Source: Bog-473 sp963707835 (lineage in GTDB: Bacteria > Actinomycetota > Acidimicrobiia > Acidimicrobiales > RAAP-2). From it: a DNA stretch of 64,000 nt. The stretch is from contig CAVPRI010000001.1 of the NCBI GenBank assembly GCA_963707835.1, forward strand, positions 1 through 64,000. Reading direction: 5' to 3'. Under the pieces are notes generated by a model. It ran no database searches and was not told where the DNA came from. It was given only the letters and a program-made list of their open reading frames with translations. Position 1 is the first letter of the stretch; each line of letters starts with the position of its first letter. Shown in pieces: positions 44,321-52,174 of this stretch. The position numbers were made by a program, and so were the translations under genes.

Positions 44321-46612
44321 ATGACGCCCACCCTCTCCGGGCTGAGGGTCCTCGATCTGAGCTGGGGGACCGCCGGCGCGGTGGCCACCATGCTCCTGAG
44401 CGATCACGGGGCGGAGGTGATCAAGGTGGAGCCCCCGGGCGGCGATCCGTTCCGGGCGATGCCGGGCTACACCGTGTGGAACCGCGGGAAGAAGAGCGCT
44501 GTCCTCGACCTGACACTCGAAGGCGACCGCGAGGTGCTGCGGGCCTTGGCGCACAGGGTCGACGTTGTGATCGAGAGCTTCTCGCCGGGGGTGGCTGACC
44601 ACCTCGGCATCGGGTACGAGTCCCTCCGGCCCGACAACCAGCGCCTGATCCACTGCTCGATCACCGGGTACGGGTCCTCGGGGCCCTCGAGTTCGCGCTC
44701 CGGGTACGACGCCCTGGTGCAGGCCCGATCCGGCCTGCAGTACGAGCAGCCCGGACTGCGCGAAGGGCCGATCTTCCTCCGAGTGCCTCTCCCCAGTTTC
44801 GGAGCGGCGCTGCTGGCCGCGGTCGGGATCAGTGCGGCGCTGCGAGCCCGGGAGGTCACCGGCTCGGGGCAGCGGGTCGAGACCTCACTGGCCCAGGGCA
44901 GCCTTCTGTGGACGACGCAGATCTGGAAGCGGGCCAGTCGTCCCACGGCCGCGCTGTCGGCCATGTGGGAGAACAAGGACCTGGGGCCGACGCCGTGCTT
45001 CGAGGACAGCGAGGGCCAGTGGTTCCATCCCATGGTCAACGGCGTGTCGGTTGCGCTGGCCCACCTCGGTCGCCCACCGGACGAGCTCGACGTGGCCACC
45101 ATCATGACCGGGGACCGAGCCTCGCGCCAGGAGTTCTTCGAGCAGGCCCGGGACCTCTTCAAGCAAAGGCCCCGTGACGAGTGGGTGGCCCTGTTCGAGG
45201 AACACGAGATCCCGTGCCAGCCAGTGCAGCCGCCCGGGCCGGTCTTCGAGCACCCACAGGTGGTGCACACCGGCGCGGTGACCACGGTCGAGGTTCCCGG
45301 GATGGGTCCGGTGGTCCAGCTCGGCCACACCTATCACCTCGAGCACCACCCCGACGTGGTCCAGGGTCCACCTCCGTCGGTCGACCAGCATCGTGGGGAG
45401 ATCCTCGACGTGGTCGCCGGCCCCCCGCCGGGGCGGCCGGCGCCCACCGGTCGCCCCCTACGGCACGCCCTCGAAGGCATCAGGGTGCTCGACCTCGGCA
45501 CGGCTGTCGCCGGGCCTTTCGGCACCATGCTCCTGGGCGACCTCGGAGCCGAGGTCATCAAGGTCGAGCCGGTCTCCGCCGCGGTGGGAACCCCGGGCGA
45601 CGCCACCTGGGTCTGCGGTGCACGCGGCAAGCGCTGCATCGCCGTCAACTTGAAGTCGGCCGAAGGTCAGGAGATCCTGCGGCGCCTCATCGCCACCGTC
45701 GATGTGCTCCACTACAACCTGCGTCCTGGCGTGGCCGAGCGCCTGGGCTTCGGCTACGAGGAAGCCCGGAAGCTCAACCCCAGATTGGTGTTCTGCCATC
45801 TCACGGCCTACGGAAGCACCGGCCCCCTTGCCGGCAAGCCGGGAACCGACCAGATGGCTCAGGCGCTCTGCGGTCTGGAGTACGAGCAGGGCGCCGCCTC
45901 CTCCGGTGGCCATCCGACCTGGTATCGCTTCGGCATGACCGACGCAGTGAGCGGGGCCCTGAGCGCGCTGGGCGTCATCCAGGCCCTGTACCGGCGGGAG
46001 CAGACCGGTCAGGGACAAGCCGTGGAGACGGACATCCTGAGCGCCGGCATGCTCTTGGCTTCGGACGAGTTCATCGGGCCGGCCGGGCTGGTGCGGCGCA
46101 CGCCGCTCGACCGAAGACAGACCGGCCTCGGCCCCTATTACCGGTTGTACGAGACGCGGCAGGGGTGGATCTGCATCGCCGCTGTGGGACCGGGTCACCA
46201 GGAGCGTCTGCACCGGCTCCTCGGGCTGCCGACGGGATCCACCGTGACGTCGGATGCGCTGGAGGCCGCCTTCGAGGGGGAATCGGCTATGGAATGGCAG
46301 CGACGGCTCGACGCGGCCGGTGTCCCCTGCGAGGTCGCACGGGAGCAAAGCGGCACCTGGTGCGACGATCCCCACGCCAAGGTCAACGAGTGGGTGGCCA
46401 GCTACGACCATCCGGTATGGGGTCGCCTCGAGCAACCGGGGGAATTCGTGCGGCTCTCAGAGACTCCCGGCTGGATACGGGGCGCTCCGCCCATCATCGG
46501 CCAGCACACCGAGGAGGTGTTGCGAGAGATCGGTTACCAGGACGCCGAGATTGCCCAACTCGATGCTCAGGGCGTCGTGGGAGTCAGTCCGGGCTCGCGC
46601 CACCCAAGGTAG
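44321..46612 (+). CDS. tandem-domain CaiB/BaiF (class III) CoA-transferase
   Basis: 763 residues, two full family III domains in one chain: 1-375 (VLDLSWGTAGAVATMLLSDH, KVEPPGGDPFR, SGYDALVQARSGLQYEQPG) and 385-763 (VLDLGTAVAGPFGTMLLGDL, KVEPVSAAVGT, PGTDQMAQALCGLEYEQG). Both keep the catalytic Asp region. Single-domain enzymes form interlocked homodimers; here one chain may form the dimer. Moves CoA between carboxylates, possibly carnitine- or sterol-type acids. 29-bp convergent overlap with the next gene. Confidence 0.88.
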   Translation: MTPTLSGLRVLDLSWGTAGAVATMLLSDHGAEVIKVEPPGGDPFRAMPGYTVWNRGKKSAVLDLTLEGDREVLRALAHRVDVVIESFSPGVADHLGIGYESLRPDNQRLIHCSITGYGSSGPSSSRSGYDALVQARSGLQYEQPGLREGPIFLRVPLPSFGAALLAAVGISAALRAREVTGSGQRVETSLAQGSLLWTTQIWKRASRPTAALSAMWENKDLGPTPCFEDSEGQWFHPMVNGVSVALAHLGRPPDELDVATIMTGDRASRQEFFEQARDLFKQRPRDEWVALFEEHEIPCQPVQPPGPVFEHPQVVHTGAVTTVEVPGMGPVVQLGHTYHLEHHPDVVQGPPPSVDQHRGEILDVVAGPPPGRPAPTGRPLRHALEGIRVLDLGTAVAGPFGTMLLGDLGAEVIKVEPVSAAVGTPGDATWVCGARGKRCIAVNLKSAEGQEILRRLIATVDVLHYNLRPGVAERLGFGYEEARKLNPRLVFCHLTAYGSTGPLAGKPGTDQMAQALCGLEYEQGAASSGGHPTWYRFGMTDAVSGALSALGVIQALYRREQTGQGQAVETDILSAGMLLASDEFIGPAGLVRRTPLDRRQTGLGPYYRLYETRQGWICIAAVGPGHQERLHRLLGLPTGSTVTSDALEAAFEGESAMEWQRRLDAAGVPCEVAREQSGTWCDDPHAKVNEWVASYDHPVWGRLEQPGEFVRLSETPGWIRGAPPIIGQHTEEVLREIGYQDAEIAQLDAQGVVGVSPGSRHPR

Positions 46613-47000
46613 ACCCGCCCAGGGCCTCGACCGCGTCCATGACGCTCTTCTGGTCGTAGTACTCCTGCCACCGTTCGATCTTGCCGTCGGTGCCGACCTC
46701 GAACACGCCGACGACCTCCATGGTGAACCGGCTCCCACCGAGCGCGACCGTGTCGACTCGCTCGGTCATGACGGTGCGTCCGTCGGAGACCAGCGCCTTG
46801 ATCTGTGCCGTGGCGCCACCGATGATCGCCTTCTGTTCTTCGAACTCGTGTCGAATCGCCTCGGCGCCACGAAGCCGTACCTCCCGAGGGCCGTCCACCA
46901 TGACAGCATCGTGGCCGAAGAACGAAGCGAGATGGTCCGGATCGAACTCCTGCCACGACTCGACGAATTCCCGCACGACCGACTCTGCCGACTTGCTCAT
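46584..47000 (-). CDS. limonene-epoxide-hydrolase/SnoaL-like NTF2-fold protein
   Basis: 138 residues from ATG 47000 (GGAGGTGGAC). SAESVVREFVESWQEFDPDH, VMVDGPREVRLRGAEAIRHE and RVDTVALGGSRFTMEVVGVF suit the LEH-type cone fold with Asp, Arg and Asp residues in the pocket. Could open an epoxide made by the P450 one gene upstream; that is inference from context. Third gene of the SDR-P450 unit. Confidence 0.65.
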   Translation of the reverse strand: MSKSAESVVREFVESWQEFDPDHLASFFGHDAVMVDGPREVRLRGAEAIRHEFEEQKAIIGGATAQIKALVSDGRTVMTERVDTVALGGSRFTMEVVGVFEVGTDGKIERWQEYYDQKSVMDAVEALGGSTLGGASPD

Positions 47001-47029
47001 GTCCACCTCCTCGAGATCCGAGACTGCCA

Positions 47030-48241
47030 CTACCAGGTGAGCGGCAACGCTTCGACGCACCGCATGAAGGAGGTCGGTGACCACTGCACATCGGCGGCCG
47101 GGACAGCCAGCCGCAGATTCGGGAAGCGGGCGAGCATCTTCGCCAGCGTGGCCTCGATCTCGATCTGGGCCAGCGGAGCGCCCATGCAGTGATGCGGTCC
47201 GAAGCCGAGTGACAGATGCGGTCTCGGGTCGTCGCGGTGGAAGTCGAGCTCCCAGCCGTGGGGGAAGACGGCTTCCTCACGATTGGCCGCACCCCGCTCA
47301 GGCAGGATGGGCTCCCCGGCGCCGATGACCACGCCGCCGCTGAGCTCGACGTCCTCACGGGCCCAGCGCACGAGCGGCGAGCCGTAGCGGTGGCTCGGTA
47401 TCCAGCGCCACAGCTCCTCGAGCGCTGCAGGCAACAGGTCGGGGTCGTCGACCAGTTCTCGCCAGAGGTCGGGATTGGCCATCAGGACGTACATGGTCGA
47501 ACTGAGCTGGGCCACAGTGGTCTCGAAGCCCCCGAGGAACAGGTTGAGGCAGAGCATGATCAGCTCGTCCTCGCTCAGCGCGTCTCCCTGGTCTCGAGCC
47601 TCGACGAGTGCCCCGAGCACGTCGTCGGTCGAGTGCTGGCGACGCTCGGTGATCCTTTCGAGGATGTAACCACGCAGGCTCTCCTGCGCCTCCCGGCGCC
47701 CCTCCGTCGTGGCGTTCGTCACCAGCATCGAGTCGATCCAGCCCCGAAAGATCGGGACGTCCTCTCTCGGTATCCCGAGGATTCCCGTCACGACGAGGTT
47801 GGGCAGCGGCCACGACACACACGAGAAGAAATCCGCGGGCTGACCCGACTCGACCATCGAGTCGAGCAGCTCGTCGATCAGTGATTCGACCCACGACCTC
47901 ATCCGACGGATCTTGGGGGGCGAGAAGCTCCCCATGGCCAATCGCCGAAGCCGACTGTGCCGCGGCGGATCCATGCTGGCGAGCATGTTGGGGTCCTTCG
48001 GCGCTCCCGACTCGTGCCGCCGAGGGATGTCGCGGGTGAGGCCCAGCTCCTTGCTGAAGCGGCGGTCGAAGTGGATCAGCTTGACGTCGTCGTAACGGGT
48101 GGCCAACCAGCACGGCTCACCGTAGGGCAGGCGCACCTTGATGGGACCCTGTTGTTGGAGCTCCCGGTAGAGCGGATCGATGTCGAGAGCCTGCTCCCCC
48201 ACCATGGGGTAGTCGATGATCTCGTCTGCGAGGATGGTCAT
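47030..48241 (-). CDS. cytochrome P450
   Basis: 403 residues. I-helix LFLGGFETTVAQL (Glu-Thr-Thr), ExxR EELWRW, haem loop SLGFGPHHCMGAPLAQIE with Leu at the place of the usual Phe. N-terminal DIDPLYRELQQQGP and the meander are normal. ATG 48241 overlaps the SDR stop (ATGA). Monooxygenase needing a ferredoxin and reductase; the ferredoxin at 19849 is far away. Substrate unknown. Confidence 0.9.
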   Translation of the reverse strand: MTILADEIIDYPMVGEQALDIDPLYRELQQQGPIKVRLPYGEPCWLATRYDDVKLIHFDRRFSKELGLTRDIPRRHESGAPKDPNMLASMDPPRHSRLRRLAMGSFSPPKIRRMRSWVESLIDELLDSMVESGQPADFFSCVSWPLPNLVVTGILGIPREDVPIFRGWIDSMLVTNATTEGRREAQESLRGYILERITERRQHSTDDVLGALVEARDQGDALSEDELIMLCLNLFLGGFETTVAQLSSTMYVLMANPDLWRELVDDPDLLPAALEELWRWIPSHRYGSPLVRWAREDVELSGGVVIGAGEPILPERGAANREEAVFPHGWELDFHRDDPRPHLSLGFGPHHCMGAPLAQIEIEATLAKMLARFPNLRLAVPAADVQWSPTSFMRCVEALPLTW

Positions 48242-49149
48242 TCCTCCTCGCTGAACGCCTCGGCGTCGTCGTAGCCCGCCATGATCTCCCTGAAGCGGTG
48301 CTCGACGGCCGGCCGGCTCTCGGGGTGGGTGAAGATGTAGAAGTGCCCTTCCCTTATGGCGCGGACCACGCGTGCCGCGCACTCGGGGGGCTCCCGCTTG
48401 AAGGCGACACGTGACTGCGCGGCCTTCTGCGCCGCGTTGGCGGCAATGCCCCGGTACTCCTCCTCGCTCATGGGCCCCCCGTACCTCTCCGGTCGGTAGC
48501 GGGGCGAGTTGTCCCAGATACCAGTGTTCTCGTGATGTGACGGGAGGAGCACCGAGACACCGATCGGCGTCCCCTTCAGGTCACCGGCGAGGGTCTCGGT
48601 GAGGGCCACGACCGCGTGCTTGGTCGCCATGTAGCCGTACATGGCGCCCTTCTCGGGCGCCCCGTCGCCCAGGGTGATGCGGTTCTTGTCCAGCCCGCCG
48701 GCGCCCACCACACCAGCCAGGGAGGCCACGTTGACGACGTGGCCCTGCCTGCCGCTGGCCAGCATCCTGGGCACGAAGGCCTGGAGCCCGTAGACCACCC
48801 CGAAGAGGTTCACCTCGACGATCCAGCGCCACCCCTTCTCCTCGGGTTCGAGGACGGGGCTGTAGGACAGGACGCCGGCATTGTTGACCAGCACCGAGGC
48901 GCCACCGAGCTCAGCGTCGACCCGGTCGGCCAACGCGGCCACCGAGTCGCGGTTCGTGACGTCGACTTCGATGGCGACGGCCCGGCCGCCGCTCTTGCCG
49001 ATCTCGGTGGCCACCGTCTCGGCCTCACCGAACCGGTTGTCGGCAACGACCACGGTCATGCCTTCGCGGGCGAACCGCTCTGCCATGCCCCGCCCCAGAC
49101 CACTCGCTGATCCGGTGACGACGGCGACCTGGCCTGCCAGCTGCTTCAT
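48238..49149 (-). CDS. short-chain dehydrogenase/reductase
   Basis: 303 residues from ATG 49149. TGSASGLGRGMAERFAREGM, VDVTNRD, NNAGVL, Ser in VASLAG, active site MYGYMATKHAVV. C-terminal extension ending EAFSEEE with FYIFTHPESRPAVEHRFREI is typical of SDRs related to steroid or retinol enzymes. Heads the SDR-P450-epoxide-hydrolase-like operon and diverges from the TetR gene. Confidence 0.87.
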   Translation of the reverse strand: MKQLAGQVAVVTGSASGLGRGMAERFAREGMTVVVADNRFGEAETVATEIGKSGGRAVAIEVDVTNRDSVAALADRVDAELGGASVLVNNAGVLSYSPVLEPEEKGWRWIVEVNLFGVVYGLQAFVPRMLASGRQGHVVNVASLAGVVGAGGLDKNRITLGDGAPEKGAMYGYMATKHAVVALTETLAGDLKGTPIGVSVLLPSHHENTGIWDNSPRYRPERYGGPMSEEEYRGIAANAAQKAAQSRVAFKREPPECAARVVRAIREGHFYIFTHPESRPAVEHRFREIMAGYDDAEAFSEEE

Positions 49150-49266
49150 GTTCTCGTCCCCGGTTCTCTTGTCAGCGCGCGCCCCTGCGCCCGCCTCCGG
49201 CAAACTACTTGAGCCCGCTGCCAATTGGAAGTGGGCCGCGATATTGAACCGCGGTACGCTCTCGCC

Positions 49267-49974
49267 ATGCTGCCGTTGGCCGTCACCGCGGTTCGGGTGC
49301 CCGAGAGTCAGCTCTCCAAGCCCGAGGGCCTCCGCGCCCGCAAGCGCGCGAGGACCCGCCTCGGCATCGAGGATGCGGCGCTCGAGCTGTTCGCCGAGCA
49401 GGGATACGAGGCGACGACGGTTGAACAGATCGCCACCCGTGCCGACGTCTCGGAGGGGACGTTCTTCCGGTACTTCCGCTCGAAGGGTGAAGCGCTCTTC
49501 GTCGAGCGGGACCATCAGCTCCCGGCCCTGCAGCGGGCCATCGTCGAGCGCCCGTCGGACGAGGACGACTTCGAGGCCGTGCGCCGGGCACTCCAGAACG
49601 AGTGGGTCGCCAAGCTGGACCCCGAACGGATCGTCCGCCAGACCAAGGCCATCAACCGGTCGCATGTCCTCACCGGTCTCAGCTATCAGGTCGGCGTCCG
49701 ATGGCGGGAGGCCATATCGGACGCCTTGGCCGACAGGCACGACCTGGCCGAGCCCGACGGGCATTGCCGGCTGGTGGCCGGCACGGCCCTCGCGGTGTTC
49801 GGGAACGCCCTCCTCTCCTGGATGACGGACGGAGCAGATCGCGAACTGGGCATCGCCGTCGACGAGACGTTCGACCTGATGGCTGGCATCTGCGAGAACT
49901 GGCTCGGAGACCCCGGGCGCACCCGGAGTCGCGCGCCAGTCGGGCGCGGTCCCTCGGCTCGACCGCGCATCTGA
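49267..49974 (+). CDS. TetR-family transcriptional regulator
   Basis: 235 residues from ATG 49267. HTH: RARTRLGIEDAALELFAEQG, TTVEQIATRADVSEGTFFRY then FRSKGEALF. Ligand-binding half is helical. The 117-bp gap to the divergent SDR operon is the natural operator site, so repression of that operon is likely; the hydantoinase genes downstream run in the same direction. Confidence 0.88.
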   Translation: MLPLAVTAVRVPESQLSKPEGLRARKRARTRLGIEDAALELFAEQGYEATTVEQIATRADVSEGTFFRYFRSKGEALFVERDHQLPALQRAIVERPSDEDDFEAVRRALQNEWVAKLDPERIVRQTKAINRSHVLTGLSYQVGVRWREAISDALADRHDLAEPDGHCRLVAGTALAVFGNALLSWMTDGADRELGIAVDETFDLMAGICENWLGDPGRTRSRAPVGRGPSARPRI

Positions 49975-50083
49975 CGGATCGGACGAGCCGGCCGGACATC
50001 GCCTCGTTAGGATGAGCGCGTTCGCCCGGTCCGGTCGTCGGAGGACGTCGGGGCCATCGGCGGCGAAGGATCGGGGGGATCCG

Positions 50084-52174
50084 GTGAGGGCTGCAGATGC
50101 GACAGCGTCGGGCACCGTGTGCATCGGCATCGATGTCGGAGGCACCTTCACCGACGCGGTCCTCACGGACCGTCGCGGGGTGTGGAGAGCCAAGGCCCCG
50201 ACGACGAGGAACGATCTCGGACGTGGCGTTCTCGAGGCGTGCCGCCTGGCCGCGATCCGGGCGGGATCGTCCCTCGAGGGGGTCCTGCCCCAGGTCAGCC
50301 GGTTCGGTCTCGGCACCACCGCGGTGACCAACGTGCTCGCCACCCGGTCCGGGCCACCCATCGGGTTGATCACGACGACCGGATTCGAGGACACGATCCC
50401 CCTCTCCAAGGGCCGCCAGGTGCTCGACGACGGGTGGGTCGTCAACCCGGTGCCCATCGTGCCCCGCAACCTCGTCGTCGGCGTCGAGGAGCGCCTCGAC
50501 CGGGAGGGCCAGGTCCTGGACCCCCTCGAACCCGAGGAGATTGCCGACGCGGCCCGCCTACTGGTCGAGCGGGGCGTCGACGCCATTGCGGTCTCGTTCC
50601 TCTGGTCGTTCAAGAATCCGCGCCACGAGGAGATCGCCGTGGCAGCGATCCACAATGAATTCCCCGATCTGGCCGTCTTCTCGGGCGCCGCCATCAACCC
50701 CGTGATGCGCGAGTTCGAACGCACCACGTTCGCCCTGCTCAACGCGTACGTCGGGGGGGCCTACGAGGGCATCGAGGCCCTCGGTGACGAGCTCACCCGC
50801 CTCGGCCTGACCGTGCCGCTGTTGCTGGTGCACTCCGGTGGCGGATCGATCACGGTCGCCGAGGCCCGTCGGATCCCCCTGGGCTTGGCCGCATCGGGAC
50901 CGGCGGCCGGCGTCGCCGCGTCGGTCGCGCTGGTGGCGGCGTCGGAGCTCGAGGATGCCATCACCTGCGATATGGGAGGGACGTCCTTCGACGTGTCGGT
51001 GATCTCCAGCGGAAAGGCTTCGCGCCGGACCCGCGGTGAGCTCGCAGGCATCTGGACGGCGATGCCACAGATCGACGTCGAGTCGATCAGCGCCGGAGGT
51101 GGCTCGGTGGGTTGGGTCGATGCGCGGGGCATGCTGCGAGTCGGCCCGCGCTCGGCCGGATCGACCCCGGGACCCGCGTGTTACGGATGGGGTGGATCCG
51201 AACCCACCGTGACCGATGCGTTGGTCGTGCTCGGCTACATCGATCCGACCCTGTTCCTGGGCGGTGACATGACGCTCGACGTCGATGCCGCACGCGACGC
51301 CTGTGAGTCGGTGGGCCGTCGAATCGGCCTCACCGCCGGTGAGACGGCGTGGGGGATCCGCGAGATCGCACTGGACGGGATGGTCAAGGCGGTGCGATCG
51401 ATGCTCAACGGTCGCGGCCTCGATCCGCGCCAGCACGCCTTGATCTCGTTCGGCGGCTGCGGGTCGCTGTTCACGCCTGAGATCGCGCGGGCCGCCGGGG
51501 CGGGGCGGGTGCTGGTGCCCGAGCTGGCATCCGTGCTGTCCGCCTTCGGGGCGGCGACCGCGGACATCCGTCGAGACCGGGTGCAGTCCCTGGGGATGCC
51601 GATGCCGGTCGACCCGGAGCCGCTGAGGATGCTCGCCGGGAAGCTGGAGTCCGAGGTCCTCGAGGATCTTGCCGCCGACGGGGTGGCCGAGCAGGACCGC
51701 TCGGTCGCCTTCGAGGTGGACGTGAGGTTCAAGCGTCAGATCTCGGAGCTGTCGATACCGTTCACCTCGGGATGGCTCGAAGAGTCCTCCCTCGAGGACC
51801 TGGCCGAAGAGTTCCGCTGCGAATACGCCCGTCGGTACGGCCAGGGCTCCATCGTGCTCGGGGCACCGATCGAGCTCGTGAGCCTCCGGGCGGTCGGCAT
51901 CGGGCGGACCGTCCGCGCTTCGCTGGACGCCATCGCGCGGGACCCCGTGTCGCCGCGCACCATGGCGGTACCGGCCGGGTCGAGGCCCGTCCAGATCGGC
52001 CGCAACGACGAGCCCGCGGCGGTGGCGACCTTTCGGACATCTGACCTGCGTCCGGGCCACGAGGTCGATGGCCCCGCGCTGGTCGACGGCTTCGACACCA
52101 CCATCTGGGTGCCGCCCGGTGCGACCGTGACCGTCGACGAGCGATCGACACTCGTCGTGGAGGTTCGCAGATGA
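50084..52174 (+). CDS. hyuA: hydantoinase/oxoprolinase A subunit (HyuA)
   Basis: 696 residues from GTG 50084, which has a G6 ribosome site; the longer frame from ATG 50012 is also possible. VCIGIDVGGTFTDAVLTDRR is the actin-like ATP loop, ITCDMGGTSFDVSVIS the second phosphate loop and GGCGSLFTPEIARAAGA the third. ATP-dependent ring opening of hydantoins or 5-oxoproline, or carboxylation in acetone carboxylase relatives. Overlaps HyuB by 4 nt. Confidence 0.88.
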   Translation: MRAADATASGTVCIGIDVGGTFTDAVLTDRRGVWRAKAPTTRNDLGRGVLEACRLAAIRAGSSLEGVLPQVSRFGLGTTAVTNVLATRSGPPIGLITTTGFEDTIPLSKGRQVLDDGWVVNPVPIVPRNLVVGVEERLDREGQVLDPLEPEEIADAARLLVERGVDAIAVSFLWSFKNPRHEEIAVAAIHNEFPDLAVFSGAAINPVMREFERTTFALLNAYVGGAYEGIEALGDELTRLGLTVPLLLVHSGGGSITVAEARRIPLGLAASGPAAGVAASVALVAASELEDAITCDMGGTSFDVSVISSGKASRRTRGELAGIWTAMPQIDVESISAGGGSVGWVDARGMLRVGPRSAGSTPGPACYGWGGSEPTVTDALVVLGYIDPTLFLGGDMTLDVDAARDACESVGRRIGLTAGETAWGIREIALDGMVKAVRSMLNGRGLDPRQHALISFGGCGSLFTPEIARAAGAGRVLVPELASVLSAFGAATADIRRDRVQSLGMPMPVDPEPLRMLAGKLESEVLEDLAADGVAEQDRSVAFEVDVRFKRQISELSIPFTSGWLEESSLEDLAEEFRCEYARRYGQGSIVLGAPIELVSLRAVGIGRTVRASLDAIARDPVSPRTMAVPAGSRPVQIGRNDEPAAVATFRTSDLRPGHEVDGPALVDGFDTTIWVPPGATVTVDERSTLVVEVRR

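Noticed and set aside
49150..50742. Minus-strand frame that would extend the SDR by over 500 residues across TetR and HyuA
   Set aside because: The extra part has no motif and is Arg/Pro/Ser-rich; the SDR has a normal start at 49149, and TetR and HyuA are clear on the other strand.
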